64,000 nucleotides of DNA from Paraburkholderia phenazinium (GCF_900141745.1 NZ_FSRM01000002.1:1612001-1676000); one strand, 5' to 3'; counted from the first letter of the stretch, positions 1 through 9,545 are shown. Numbers and translations are program-made. The notes: a model not told the origin generated them from the letters alone.

Positions 1-332
1 ATCACATGAACATCGAGGAATCGGACTTCATGCAGCCGGTACTGGAGTGCGGAAAAAGGCTCGGTTACGTCCATATCGGCGAGAGCAATCGCGGTTATCT
101 GGGTTCTGGAACCATCGACTTCGTGCAGTTTTTCCACGCACTCGCCATGATCGACTATAAGGGTGTGGTCACGTTCGAGAGTTTCTCTTCCGCGGTCGTG
201 AACGAACAGTTGTCCAACGCACTGGCAATCTGGCGAAACATGTGGGACGACGGCATGGATCTGGCAACACACGCAAGGAGTTTCATTGCCGGCGGGATCA
301 ATGCTGCGGCCAAAGCGAAGGCGCATCACTGA
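1..332 (+). CDS. Sugar epimerase (DTE/xylose-isomerase-like TIM barrel), C-terminal part
   Basis: The reading frame is open from the left edge, so the gene begins outside the window. The visible ~109 residues look like the C-terminal third of the D-tagatose/D-psicose 3-epimerase-like sugar isomerase family: HMNIEESDF (a metal-liganding histidine region in the family), then YVHIGESNRGYLGSGTIDF, then the last barrel strand with GVVTFESFSS, whose glutamate is a metal ligand. The family interconverts ketoses or keto-sugar derivatives in the cytoplasm. It is followed at 494 and 1161 by a small-molecule kinase and an aldose-1-epimerase-like gene on the same strand, which fits a carbohydrate-utilisation operon. 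The substrate cannot be told. The internal ATG at 6 is not the true start. Confidence 0.8.
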   Translation, partial: HMNIEESDFMQPVLECGKRLGYVHIGESNRGYLGSGTIDFVQFFHALAMIDYKGVVTFESFSSAVVNEQLSNALAIWRNMWDDGMDLATHARSFIAGGINAAAKAKAHH

Positions 333-493
333 GAGTGCCGTGCTGTTCTGTTGCAAAGAGGAGCGGCAGATACAATTAGGATGCCGTATGGATTGGTGCC
401 GTCATGCGGTTTCCCGTTGTCATATTGCATGGCATGCGGTATTTTGGGCCCGTTGACAGTATCTACCTGCCCGAATAACTCTGGATTGTATCG

Positions 494-1114
494 ATGATCG
501 AAGACCCCTTTCTCGCCCGGCTGGAACAGCTTGTCGCCGATGGTCAGCGCCGTATCCTCGGCCTGGTGGGCGCGCCCGGAGCCGGCAAATCAACGCTGGC
601 GGAGCAGATCCTTGAAGCGCTGCCTGGCCGGGCCGTGGTTGTGCCGATGGATGGTTTTCACCTTGCGAACGTCGAACTCGAACGGCTCGGGCGCGCGTCC
701 CGCAAGGGCGCCGAAGATACCTTCGACAGTGCGGGTTACGTCGCGCTGCTGAGCCGTCTGCGGGCACCGCGCCATGGCGAGACGGTCTATGCGCCGGCTT
801 TTCGGCGGGAGATCGAAGAGCCCATCGCCGGGGCCATTCCTGTCAGCCCCGACGTGCCACTCGTTGTCACCGAGGGAAACTATCTGCTACTGGAGCGCGG
901 GCACTGGAAGGCGGTTCGCCCACTTCTCGACGAGGCCTGGTATGTCGAAGTCGATCCGGAGTTGCGCAGGCAGCGGCTTGTCGATCGCCACATCAGGTTT
1001 GGTCGCGATGAAGACGCTGCTCGAAAGTGGGTCCAGCAGACCGACGAGCCCAATGCAGTATTGATCGATTCGACGCGAGATCGTGCCGACCTGGTGTTTC
1101 GGTGGCCGTCGTAG
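494..1114 (+). CDS. P-loop kinase of the uridine kinase/pantothenate kinase-like family (putative sugar kinase)
   Basis: 206 aa. A clear Walker A motif, GAPGAGKST, lies at about residues 26-34, followed by PMDGFHLAN (about 52-60), the substrate-side motif typical of the pantothenate kinase/uridine kinase-like branch. RxxRKGAEDTFD comes next, then VTEGNYLLL (about 121-129), the Walker-B-like strand. A DRHIRFGRDEDAARKW segment near 170 resembles the lid. Members in sugar operons are annotated as nucleoside/nucleotide or fructose kinases. The sugar epimerase upstream and mutarotase-like gene downstream favour a sugar substrate, but that is inference. ATG 494 is the first start in frame; no strong Shine-Dalgarno is visible before it. 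Confidence 0.8.
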   Translation: MIEDPFLARLEQLVADGQRRILGLVGAPGAGKSTLAEQILEALPGRAVVVPMDGFHLANVELERLGRASRKGAEDTFDSAGYVALLSRLRAPRHGETVYAPAFRREIEEPIAGAIPVSPDVPLVVTEGNYLLLERGHWKAVRPLLDEAWYVEVDPELRRQRLVDRHIRFGRDEDAARKWVQQTDEPNAVLIDSTRDRADLVFRWPS

Positions 1115-1160
1115 AAGGCCGGCGGAATCCGACTGCTAGCTAACCTGGAAAGACGGGACG

Positions 1161-2141
1161 ATGGATTCAATGGAACGTTGGACGTTGAAATGGGCCCATG
1201 GCGAAGCGACTGCGCAGTCGCTTGGCGGAATGCTTGCTCCTGTGCGATTCGAACTGGGCGGGGGCCGCAGCGTTTCGCCGCTGTACGTGGCTCCATGGGG
1301 TGACGACGCTCGCTGGCCAGGTCTCCTGCGCGCGTTGCGCGGCGAATGGCCGTGCCTGCCGTTTGGAACGGTTGCGGCACCACCCGGTCTGCCTCCAGGC
1401 TTCGAGACACGGAACGCCACTGATACGTGGAACCATGGATACGGCGCGAATCACATGTGGCGCCTTGTCGAGAAGACTGCAGACAGGCTCACGCTGCGGA
1501 TTGATTACCCATCCGAGGAAGCAATCGAAAGCCTCGAGCGCACCATTGAAGTTGACCCTGAAGCGCCGGCGCTTATCGTCTCACTGACTGTCCACGCGCG
1601 TAGAGACGTCGTCTTGCCGTTCGCTCTCCACCCTACATTCGCCGTACCGGACGAGGGAGTCGAGGTGCTCGCATGTCCGTATCAAATGGTTCACAGCTAC
1701 CCGGTCTCACCGGAGTCGGGCATTTCGCGGAGCTTGCCGAACCATGCCTTCGCTTCTCTGAAAGAGATCGCGACAGCAACCGGCCCTATGGACGTGACGC
1801 GATTGCCACTGCTGGGCAAGACTGAGGAGTTGTTACAGATCGCAGGGTGTCGGCCGCCGTTTGTCTTGCGATATTCCACTCAGCAGGCCGATGTCCTGCT
1901 CGACTGGAATCCCGAGGAACTTCCGGACGCGTTGCTCTGGATTAGCAATGGCGGACGTGCGTACGAACCATGGTCCGGACGAAACTTTGCATTGGGCGTT
2001 GAGCCGGCCCAAAGCTTTTTCGACCTTGGCCGTGTAGTGATGCCTCCGGCCGACCATCCGCTGGCGGGCCGAACGGGTCTCGCGTTCCGCGCCGGTGTGT
2101 CGCGCACGGTCAGCTACCGGCTGTCAGCGCGTTCGGTGTGA
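1161..2141 (+). CDS. Aldose 1-epimerase-like protein (galactose mutarotase fold)
   Basis: 326 aa, close to the usual 300-340 of the mutarotase superfamily. Features that fit are a central histidine in PFALHPTFAVP (about residue 158), a WSGRNFALGVEPAQSFFD segment near the C-terminus with the acidic residue expected to act as base, and an overall beta-sandwich-like pattern with few charged helices. The family interconverts alpha and beta anomers of free sugars. It is the last gene of the plus-strand group that starts with the epimerase at the left edge, with short gaps suggesting co-transcription. Start ATG 1161; the Shine-Dalgarno is weak. The exact sugar is unknown. Confidence 0.7.
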   Translation: MDSMERWTLKWAHGEATAQSLGGMLAPVRFELGGGRSVSPLYVAPWGDDARWPGLLRALRGEWPCLPFGTVAAPPGLPPGFETRNATDTWNHGYGANHMWRLVEKTADRLTLRIDYPSEEAIESLERTIEVDPEAPALIVSLTVHARRDVVLPFALHPTFAVPDEGVEVLACPYQMVHSYPVSPESGISRSLPNHAFASLKEIATATGPMDVTRLPLLGKTEELLQIAGCRPPFVLRYSTQQADVLLDWNPEELPDALLWISNGGRAYEPWSGRNFALGVEPAQSFFDLGRVVMPPADHPLAGRTGLAFRAGVSRTVSYRLSARSV

Positions 2142-3603
2142 AAGCGCTCCGCGCATGCGGTCACTATCCCTTGAAGGGTAGTGTGCTGGAGAAGGTGTCT
2201 ATTGCCTTCACGCGCTGACAAATTAAGCAAAAGTTGATCAAAAATAAACCAAAAGTTGAACGTCAGATCGGGCACGCGGATCGGTGCAGCAGACGCTGAA
2301 TAAATCAAAAGCCCGCAACTATTTGCAGAAATAAAGCAAAAGCTGAAATTGTTTGATTTTTTATGTAATGCATTGATTTTAAATGTTATTTCTTGTCAAT
2401 GAATTGCGGGGTGAAGCATATGTTGAGCGTTTCATGGTCGTCACGTGCCTACGGTAACCGCCCAACAGATTATTAATCAAAATGTGGTGTACCCAAGAGG
2501 GTCCACAGAGCGGGTTGGATATTTCCGTAAGAGGCTGAAGGTAGGGAGCGGAGCGAGTCTCAAGCGCGGTCCGAGATTGGATAGAAACTTCTAAGGGAAA
2601 GCTCTCGAATCGCTTTTTCTTTGATGCAGATATTGGAGCACAACAAAGTCTGCAGCAAACGCTTCTGGATATTTCAGATACAGCAGAGCCTACTGCACGT
2701 CTCAAAACTGTGTTGCCATGCAGCATTAGCAGGAGTAATCGGTTCGCGAGCAGTCAGTTGGGGCGTATTTCGATCGCTGTAGTGCCTCTTGCGCATACCT
2801 TAAATTGGGGGGGCGAGACAAATTTACCGACAGCACCACCGCCCCGCTTAGCAGTCCCTCAAGTCGGCGTGTCACCGATAGCAGATTCGTCATAAGAAAG
2901 GGCGTCCGACTCCTGCGCTGACTCGAACTAGTTTGCGGCGGCCCCAGTACCCGTGCGCCGTCTTCCCGCGGCGCCCGAATTCCCTCCGAGTTAGGCCTCG
3001 TCTTCGTGCAGAGATTTTGCGCAGGCGAATCAGTTTCTCGGTCAAGTAGAAATCCCCGCGCCTGAAAGCTAGTTTTCTTGCCGTTATGCCCTGTCGGTTG
3101 GACATCTGTTCGACGCTCGACGCCAGCTTCGCAGAAATTGCCGAGGAGCACTATTCGACACAACGCCATAAGATACGGACCTTGTTGAGCACTTTGGCGA
3201 CGGATGTTCCGTTCGATCTAGATGCTTGTGTTGGTGTCGTTCCGGCTCCGCTTACGTCCGTCGATGGTGGCGATGAGGAGGCGCGCCGTGTCGTCACCAG
3301 ATATCAGTTGCGTGATTCCGACCTTTAACGATCGCGTCCATAACCATGAGCCGTAAGCTCGGTGCTAGGACAGGAAGGCGCGTTGGTAGAAGCGATCCTT
3401 GTGCATGATGGCAGACGAACCATAAGCGGCTCGGGAACCCGTCTTGACGGGTTGCGCTAATCGACGATCACAGTGGCATCGAACTGATGCATATGTTCGG
3501 CAAAGGACAGATGAAACATGCTCGAGCTTATCATCCGCCCGTCGCCGATCGATTCTACGAACTCGCAACGTAAGCAATACTTTGCATATCGATTCGACTC
3601 TAC
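2142..3603. other. Gene-free stretch with AT-rich repeated motif
   Basis: No reading frame here is recognisable or has a convincing ribosome binding site. The left part (about 2215-2400) is distinctly AT-rich and carries four copies of a CAAAAG-centred motif (listed separately). A short inverted repeat, AACCCGT-cttg-ACGGGTT, near 3434-3451 may form a weak hairpin downstream of the cytochrome gene ending at 3604. Otherwise nothing is seen. Confidence 0.6.
2224..2346 (+). repeat. Four iterated TAA(A)nCAAAAGYYG motifs
   Basis: The CAAAAG cores start at 2228, 2250, 2306 and 2337, in contexts TAAGCAAAAGTTGA, TAAACCAAAAGTTGA, TAAATCAAAAGCCCG and TAAAGCAAAAGCTGA. Spacings are 22, 56 and 31 bp. All point the same way. 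They could be protein-binding iterons or low-complexity AT-rich sequence left from a mobile element. No gene reads from them at once, so function is unknown. Confidence 0.45.
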
Positions 3604-4980
3604 TCATCGAGTCTTACTGCGACAAATCCCGTTGATGAGACGTGTCTGAAGATCCGTGGCCGGCGCCTTCTCGGGAAGGCTCTTGCGCACGGCGGCCACC
3701 ATTTCCGATGTAACGGCAGGTGCCGTGTTCCCCCAGCTACTACGCACAAACGTCAACACATCCGCCAGATCCTGATCGCTTAGCCGATCAGCGAAGCCAG
3801 GCATCGCATAGTGCGTCGGCGCGGATGCCGTCCAAGGCATCTGGGCCCCGGACAACACGATACGAATCAGCGACGACGGATCTTTCGTGTTGACCGTGGT
3901 GCTCAACGCCAGTCGCGGGAAAGTCCCATTCCAACCGTTGCCAGTAGTCCGGTGGCAGGCTGCGCAATTATTCAGGAACTGGATCGCGCCGTTACTGCTG
4001 GCGCTCCCGTCGTGGAACATCTTCTCCGTGGCGCTATCGTACGTGAGCGACGTCTGGTCCGGATGCGCCGGTCCCAACGTTTTCAGATACGTGGCGATCG
4101 ACATGAGATCGCTGTCCATCATGAATTGGGTACTGTCCTGTACGACCTCGGCCATGCCGCCAAAGGCAGCGGAGTGCTCGTTACGGCCACTCTTCAGGAA
4201 CGCGACAATATCCCCCTCGCTCCAATTGCCGAGGCCGTCCTTCACGTCTCCGCGCAGATTCTCTGCGAGATAACCGTCGATCACCGTACCTGACAGGAAC
4301 GTCGATCCATCGTCGCTCAGCGATGCTTCCTGCATCGTCACCTTACGGGGCGTGTGACACGCGGAGCAATGCGCCAGACCTTCCACCAGATACCGGCCAC
4401 GGAGCACCGGATCAGTAGCGCTTACAGGTGTGTCGTCAGTTACCACGTCTGGTGCATACAGCTTACGCCAGACCGACAGCGGCCATCGCATTGACATCGG
4501 CCACATGATGTCCGTGGTCTTGTTCGCCTGCGAGACCGGTTGCACGCCGTGCATAAAGTACGCATAGAGCGCCTTGATGTTTGATGGCTTGACCTTCGCA
4601 TACGACGGATAAGGCATCGCCGGATACAGTGTCTCGCCATTCTTCGCTATCCCGTGGCGAACCGCTCGATCAAAGTCGTCAAGGGTGTAACTGCCAATCC
4701 CGGTGTCTTTGTCGGGCGTGATGTTCGACGACCAGATCGTGCCGATCGATATGCTCATCGGCAGGCCACCAGCGAACGGCTTTCCATCCTTCGCGGTATG
4801 GCAGGCGACACAGTCACCGATTTGCGCGAGGTAGGCCCCCTGCCTTATCAATTGGGTCATATCCGCGCTAGTTGCATCCTGCGCGCGCACAGTCGTGGAT
4901 AATGCCGCTAGTCCAAGCGCGAGCGATGACATGACAACCGACGCCAGCGCCGGCAGCACGCGCTTCGTATATTTAGTCAT
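3604..4980 (-). CDS. Triheme cytochrome c subunit of a membrane dehydrogenase (gluconate 2-dehydrogenase type)
   Basis: 458 aa. An N-terminal signal peptide (KRVLPALASVVMSSLALGLAA, then VRAQDA) is followed by three CxxCH heme c sites: CVACH (about residue 57), CSACH (about 206) and CAACH (about 342). This is the layout of cytochrome subunits of the gluconate/sorbitol/alcohol dehydrogenase complexes that pass electrons from a GMC flavoprotein to ubiquinone in the inner membrane, facing the periplasm. It is the last gene of a three-gene minus-strand operon (small subunit 7510, GMC 6771, this gene); the GMC stop and this start are about 10 nt apart, implying tight coupling. The substrate is not determined by the cytochrome. 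Confidence 0.9.
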   Translation of the reverse strand: MTKYTKRVLPALASVVMSSLALGLAALSTTVRAQDATSADMTQLIRQGAYLAQIGDCVACHTAKDGKPFAGGLPMSISIGTIWSSNITPDKDTGIGSYTLDDFDRAVRHGIAKNGETLYPAMPYPSYAKVKPSNIKALYAYFMHGVQPVSQANKTTDIMWPMSMRWPLSVWRKLYAPDVVTDDTPVSATDPVLRGRYLVEGLAHCSACHTPRKVTMQEASLSDDGSTFLSGTVIDGYLAENLRGDVKDGLGNWSEGDIVAFLKSGRNEHSAAFGGMAEVVQDSTQFMMDSDLMSIATYLKTLGPAHPDQTSLTYDSATEKMFHDGSASSNGAIQFLNNCAACHRTTGNGWNGTFPRLALSTTVNTKDPSSLIRIVLSGAQMPWTASAPTHYAMPGFADRLSDQDLADVLTFVRSSWGNTAPAVTSEMVAAVRKSLPEKAPATDLQTRLINGICRSKTR

Positions 4981-4989
4981 CGTGCGTGC

Positions 4990-6771
4990 CTAAGCCTGCA
5001 CCAGCGGGCCGGGGTTCTTCAGGTACTGTTCGCGGATCGCTTTCACGGAACGGTAAGCGATTGCCGTTACCAGCCCTGTCGGGTTGTACCCCATGTTCTG
5101 CGGAAACAGACAGGCGCCCATCACGAAAACGTTCGACACACCCCAGGTTTGGCCATACGTGTTGACCACGCTGTCCTTCGGATTGGTACCCATGATGGCG
5201 CCGCCAGTCAGGTGTGTGCTTTGATACTCGCGCACATCGAAATGCTTTCCCTTCTTGCGGATGCCACGAACTACCCTGTCACCGCCCATCACATTGGCCA
5301 GCTTTTCCATCTGGTCGCCCATGAAACCCAGCATGTCATACTCGTTGTCATGCCAATCGAACGTCATGCGCAGCAATGGCTTACCGAACTTGTCGCGATA
5401 GGTCGGATCCAGATCGAGATAAGCGTCCTTGTAAGACATGACCGAGCCAGCGATCGCGATATTCATATACCGCTGATATGCATCCTGGACACCCTCTTTC
5501 CAACCCGAGCCCCATGACGGCGTCCCCGGTACCGTCGGGGCCTGGCCGATCGGTCGGCCGCCCGAGCTCAAACTTCGAATGCTCGCCCCCCCTATGAAGC
5601 CGAGCGGCCCGTGGTCGAACTGGTCGCCATTGAAGTCGTCCAAGCCGACAGCGCCTGCGCCCGCGGCCGCGAAGCGGTTAAAATGTGTGCCCTTGGGCAT
5701 CAGGATGCCAATGCTTCCGTTCATCTGGTAGGCGAAGTTTTTGCCGACCACACCTTCACCCGTCAACGGGTTATACGGCTTACCAATGCCGGACAACAGC
5801 AGCAGACGCACGTTGTGCATCTGAAAGGCTGTCAGGATGACCATGTCCGCCGGTTGCTCGACCTCACGCCCCTGCCGGTCGACATATGTCACCCCGGTTG
5901 CCTTCGTGCCCGTGGAGTCCATATTGACCTTGATCACCTGCGATTCGGTCCGAAGCTCGAAGTTCTCACGCTTGAGCAGAACCGGCATGATCGTCGTCTG
6001 TGGCGATGCCTTCGAATACATGTAGCAGCCATAGCCATCGCAGAAACCACAAAAGTTACACGGTCCGATGCGCACACCATAGGGGTTCGTGTATGGCGCG
6101 GACGCATTCGCTGCCGGTGCCGAGTACGGATGCAGACCCACTTCCCGTGCGGCTTTTTCAAACAACATGCCGCTATATTGCTTTTGCAGCGGCGCTGTCG
6201 GGAATTCGTTGGTTCGTGGACCCTCCAGCGGATTACCTTCTTCGGCGCCAGTTAGCTTGCCATTGATATTGCCGGCCCTACCCGAAACAGCCATGACTTT
6301 TTCCGAAAAGTCATAGAACGGCTCGAGATCCTTGTAAGTCACGCCATGATCTTGCAGCAACATATTGTCGGGAATGAATTTCTTGCCATAGCGCTCGGTA
6401 TAGCGCGTGCGCATCTCGAGTTCTTCCGGCAGGTTGCGGTACATCATGCCGTTCCAGTGAAAGCCGGCACCGCCGACACCATTTCCCAGCAGAAATGCGC
6501 CATGCTGACGATACGGCACCGCTGTCCTCGTCATATCGTGACGAATGGTCACCGTTTCGTCGGCAAGGTGCTGCAATAGCTCGCCGCGTGTGGAGTACTT
6601 CAGTTCGTCCGCGACCTTCGGATATTCCGCGTCCGTCGGTGTATCGCGGAACTCCCCGCGCTCGAGCGCCAGCACGTTAAGGCCGGCCGCCGTCAACTCG
6701 ATTCCCATGATTGCCCCGGTCCATCCAAAGCCGATCAGGACGACGTCTACCTTGTCTTTTTGGATTGCCAT
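4990..6771 (-). CDS. GMC-family flavoprotein dehydrogenase, catalytic subunit (gluconate 2-dehydrogenase type)
   Basis: 593 aa. An N-terminal FAD-binding Rossmann motif, VLIGFGWTGAIMGIEL (about residues 11-26), is followed by an ERG strand end and by a GVGGAGFHWNG segment. A cysteine-rich CNFCGFCDGYGC stretch near residues 238-249 is typical of this subunit class. The C-terminal GMC region has THLTGG (catalytic His) and NMGYNPTG (Asn partner). Such enzymes oxidise gluconate, 2-ketogluconate, sorbitol or related polyols in the periplasm. There is no classical signal peptide, as expected for co-export with the Tat-bearing small subunit encoded just upstream. ATG 6771 follows the small-subunit stop by 1 nt and has a GGGGA ribosome site. 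Confidence 0.88.
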   Translation of the reverse strand: MAIQKDKVDVVLIGFGWTGAIMGIELTAAGLNVLALERGEFRDTPTDAEYPKVADELKYSTRGELLQHLADETVTIRHDMTRTAVPYRQHGAFLLGNGVGGAGFHWNGMMYRNLPEELEMRTRYTERYGKKFIPDNMLLQDHGVTYKDLEPFYDFSEKVMAVSGRAGNINGKLTGAEEGNPLEGPRTNEFPTAPLQKQYSGMLFEKAAREVGLHPYSAPAANASAPYTNPYGVRIGPCNFCGFCDGYGCYMYSKASPQTTIMPVLLKRENFELRTESQVIKVNMDSTGTKATGVTYVDRQGREVEQPADMVILTAFQMHNVRLLLLSGIGKPYNPLTGEGVVGKNFAYQMNGSIGILMPKGTHFNRFAAAGAGAVGLDDFNGDQFDHGPLGFIGGASIRSLSSGGRPIGQAPTVPGTPSWGSGWKEGVQDAYQRYMNIAIAGSVMSYKDAYLDLDPTYRDKFGKPLLRMTFDWHDNEYDMLGFMGDQMEKLANVMGGDRVVRGIRKKGKHFDVREYQSTHLTGGAIMGTNPKDSVVNTYGQTWGVSNVFVMGACLFPQNMGYNPTGLVTAIAYRSVKAIREQYLKNPGPLVQA

Positions 6772-6772
6772 G

Positions 6773-7510
6773 TTATCCCCGCATTCCCGAGATCGAGACC
6801 GGGCCGTACGGATAGTTCACGTTTGGCTTGTCGATCCAGTCTATGAAATCCGCACGGGCACCCGGGAATCCGATCATTTTCCAACCGCCCATGTTCTTGT
6901 TGCCACCGTAAATCGGATCGGCCAGATAAGCTTCCTTGGTGTTTGCCAACAGATATGAAAAGAAGGTCCTGGAGGGAAGAGATTCGAATTGCGGCGTGCC
7001 GGCGTCGAGTGCTTTCAGGACTTCGACTTGAAGACCCTTCGACAAATCGACAAACACCTTGTCATGATGCTTCACGCAGTACGTGTTGGTCTCGGCAACA
7101 CCGTGGCGATAAATCTGGCGCGGGTTCAGGTTCATCTGGTAGCCCATGTCAGGGCTTTCATCCGGATGAAACGGTCCCTGCATATACCAGAGCTTGCCGT
7201 GCCCGTAAGGCGTTTCCATCTGGCGGTCAATGAAGACCGGTACGTCACACTCAAGCGCGCCGGCACCAAATTTATCCGATGGAATGAGGTGATCGACAGC
7301 CGCTTCAATGAACGTGTATTCCTCTTTCGTGAAATAGGTTGGTTCGTAGAGTCCGAGACTGGTAGCGCCCAGTTCATTGGCACTCCCCGTCTGTGGGGGT
7401 TTGGAACAGGCCGTTTGTGTTAGTGCGACGCCTGTGGCCAGGCCGGATGCCGGTACGATTGCGAACATCTGTCGCAAGAATCGTCTGCGCGGTTCTTTTT
7501 CTTGAGACAT
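6773..7510 (-). CDS. Gluconate 2-dehydrogenase subunit 3-like (Tat-exported small subunit)
   Basis: 245 aa from ATG 7510, chosen because GGAG lies 7 nt upstream and because it places the twin-arginine motif RRRFLRQ at residues 8-14. A hydrophobic stretch and LTQTAC follow, which could be a lipobox. The mature part (YFTKEEYTFIEAAVDHLIP, NLNPRQIYRHGV, GWKMIGFPGARADF) matches the gluconate_2-dh3 family. This subunit carries the Tat signal that exports the bound GMC flavoprotein and helps anchor it. First gene of the operon. An in-frame upstream start at 7555 exists but would hide the signal sequence. The decayed IS element at 7591-8238 sits about 80 bp upstream and may supply or interrupt the promoter. 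Confidence 0.87.
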   Translation of the reverse strand: MSQEKEPRRRFLRQMFAIVPASGLATGVALTQTACSKPPQTGSANELGATSLGLYEPTYFTKEEYTFIEAAVDHLIPSDKFGAGALECDVPVFIDRQMETPYGHGKLWYMQGPFHPDESPDMGYQMNLNPRQIYRHGVAETNTYCVKHHDKVFVDLSKGLQVEVLKALDAGTPQFESLPSRTFFSYLLANTKEAYLADPIYGGNKNMGGWKMIGFPGARADFIDWIDKPNVNYPYGPVSISGMRG

Positions 7511-7590
7511 TATGATTCTCCGAAGAGATTGAGCATGTGATCGAGGGGGGCGCAATGAGGTGTTCTGGTAATCTGGTTAAGAGTTGCCAA

Positions 7591-8238
7591 CAAAACTGAT
7601 CAACCAACCTTGAGCAGACGACAGCACAAGCCAGATTGAGCAACGCGACATGAGTATCGAGAGCCCGTTCGAAACGGATGCACAGTTTGCCGAAACCGGC
7701 AAACCAGGCATGTGTGCGTTCGACCACCCAGCGATGACGGCCGAGCCTTTCGCTGCTCTCGATACCACGACGCGCAATGCGTGCCGTGATGCCTCGTTGT
7801 TGCAGTGATTCCCGGCAGAGCGCATAGTCGTATCCCTTGTCAGCATGGACCTTGTCCGGCCGCCGCCGTGGTCGCTCAGGCACGCCCGACACGGGCGGTA
7901 TTGCATCGAGTACAGCTTCGAACACCGTCGAGTCGTGCCGGTTGGCGCCTGTGACCACCGGGGCCAGCGGGATACCCTGGGCGTCTACTGCAATATGCCG
8001 CTTGCTGCCTAGCTTGCTCCGGTCGGTCGTGTTTGGCCCGGTCGGCTCGCCCTATAAATGCTCACACGACTCCAGTCAATCGCGTCATATCCACGCAGGC
8101 GTACAAGGAACGCCCGATGCGAGTCTGCCCACACGCCGTTGTCCTGCCATTCACGCGGTCGACGCCAACACGTCATGCCACTGCCGAAACGCATCTCCGC
8201 TAGTGGCAAGTGGTGGCTCCATAGTTTGATCAGTTTTG
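7591..8238 (-). mobile_element. Decayed IS5-family insertion sequence bounded by 13-bp inverted repeats
   Basis: Perfect inverted repeats CAAAACTGATCAA (7591-7603) and TTGATCAGTTTTG (8226-8238) flank about 620 bp that encode, on the minus strand, an IS5-type transposase broken by a frameshift. At 648 bp between repeats it is shorter than a complete IS5-family element of about 850 bp, so it is internally reduced. It lies between the hydrolase operon ending at 8262 and the gluconate-dehydrogenase operon starting at 7510. No target-site duplication was identified. Confidence 0.75.
7600..8238 (-). pseudogene. IS5-family transposase, frameshifted remnant
   Basis: The amino-terminal piece (about 8238-8030) reads SGMTCWRRPREWQDNGVW and YDAIDWSRVS. 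The rest lies in another frame (about 8045-7600) and reads GPNTTDRSKLGSKRH, VVTGANRHDSTVFEA, HADKGYDYALC, then RRGIESSERLGRHRWVVERT, the typical IS5 DDE C-terminal signature. The join needs a frameshift around 8040. The usual first ~80 residues are absent. Not functional. Confidence 0.85.
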
Positions 8239-8261
8239 AATCACGAGACGCGCGAAATGGA

Positions 8262-9545
8262 TCATTGCCCAACGATCAAACGCGCCCGTATCCACGGTCG
8301 GATAACCTTGTCGAAGATAGCTTTATGCGTCCAACTGCCAGAGTCTCCCATGTGTCGGCCTTCTGGGTTGACCCATGCGTCCTTTGGCGTCCCGGTCTGC
8401 AGTAGCTCGATTAGATCGGTGAACGGCGTTTGGCTGTCCTGTACACCACCGATCAGAAGCATAGGTGACGTCGGCTGTCCCAGGAGTCCGGCTGCCTTCA
8501 GCGACATCGACGGCATATAGTTCAAGAGCGCTTCTACCGAGGGTTGCCCAAGAACATATAAGCGTGATGCAACGAAATCAAACAGGTATTCCTTCGTGTG
8601 CAGAGAGTTATCTTGCCATGCACGCTGAAAATAACTGTCCACCGGACCACTCTGATACACCGCACCTTTTAGACGATTCGCCTCAACAAATGCGAGCCGC
8701 GCGGACCAATAACTGCCCCAACTCGTGCCGCGTACGACGATGCGGCTACCGTCGACGTCGGTTCGCGTGAGTAGATAGTCGATCAGACGTGAATAGACCC
8801 TCTCGGCTCCCGGGCGGGCCATAGGTGCATCGCCAGTGCCGGGCATGTCGACTGCGACGTCGGCAATGCCGTCCTGCAGGAATCCGCGCCCCTGGTCAGC
8901 GACGGAGTCCTTCCATTCATCCATGCCGCCGAGGTCAAGGACAATCGGTGGCTTTGTGACACCGGGCGGTTTTTGCAGATAGGCAACGATCTGCTTGCCT
9001 TCGAATGGAATGCTGATCGTTTCGATCGGTGGATTGAGAAGCCGCCCATAGTTGGCGAAAGCTTCCTGTGCTTTTGCATACGACTGCGCTTTGCCTGGCG
9101 AATTAGGGGAGGGCCAACGACCGAACGAATAGTTGAGCCATGCTGCCCGATAGTCATCACGTGCGGCGCCAGAGTCTGTCGGTTCCTCCGATTTTGCACG
9201 CAGTTCGTATTGATCGCCAATCGCCATCCAGGCCGAAGCCCATTCGTCGCGATCGAGGGAGTGGATATGCGAGAGCGCTTCGCGAACATCATCTGGCTTG
9301 AGTCCAGTCAAAGGATAGGCACCTCGATCCGCACGCGCCTGCGTTTCGGCGGCAAGCTCAGGCCAGGAACGCGTTTGCCATTTGTCCTGTGACTCTTGAG
9401 CCACGGCGTTATGCGACAGTGCTAGAGCGGTCAACACCACGATTAATGTGCCGCCTCCATGTACGCGACGATGTTTTCTGTTGCTATCGTTCCGCAAAGT
9501 CTGCCGCGTCTTCGAAGAAAAAGTGTGATCGACAGGGTGGCGCAT
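8262..9545 (-). CDS. Exported alpha/beta hydrolase (FrsA-like esterase fold)
   Basis: 427 aa from ATG 9545, chosen for the AGAGGGA ribosome site just upstream; a longer frame to 9623 would overlap the preceding cytochrome. A hydrophobic segment, GTLIVVLTALALSHNAVAQ (about residues 30-48), is a signal peptide with AVA-Q cleavage. The nucleophile elbow is GTSWGS (about residue 275), preceded by PIVLDLGGMDEWKDS. An acid in VQDSQTP and a histidine in PEGRHMGDSG complete a plausible triad. It is the third gene of the minus-strand operon after the Mo-hydroxylase subunit and cytochrome c, so it may open an ester or lactone made or used by that oxidase in the periplasm. That role is inference. Confidence 0.75.
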   Translation of the reverse strand: MRHPVDHTFSSKTRQTLRNDSNRKHRRVHGGGTLIVVLTALALSHNAVAQESQDKWQTRSWPELAAETQARADRGAYPLTGLKPDDVREALSHIHSLDRDEWASAWMAIGDQYELRAKSEEPTDSGAARDDYRAAWLNYSFGRWPSPNSPGKAQSYAKAQEAFANYGRLLNPPIETISIPFEGKQIVAYLQKPPGVTKPPIVLDLGGMDEWKDSVADQGRGFLQDGIADVAVDMPGTGDAPMARPGAERVYSRLIDYLLTRTDVDGSRIVVRGTSWGSYWSARLAFVEANRLKGAVYQSGPVDSYFQRAWQDNSLHTKEYLFDFVASRLYVLGQPSVEALLNYMPSMSLKAAGLLGQPTSPMLLIGGVQDSQTPFTDLIELLQTGTPKDAWVNPEGRHMGDSGSWTHKAIFDKVIRPWIRARLIVGQ

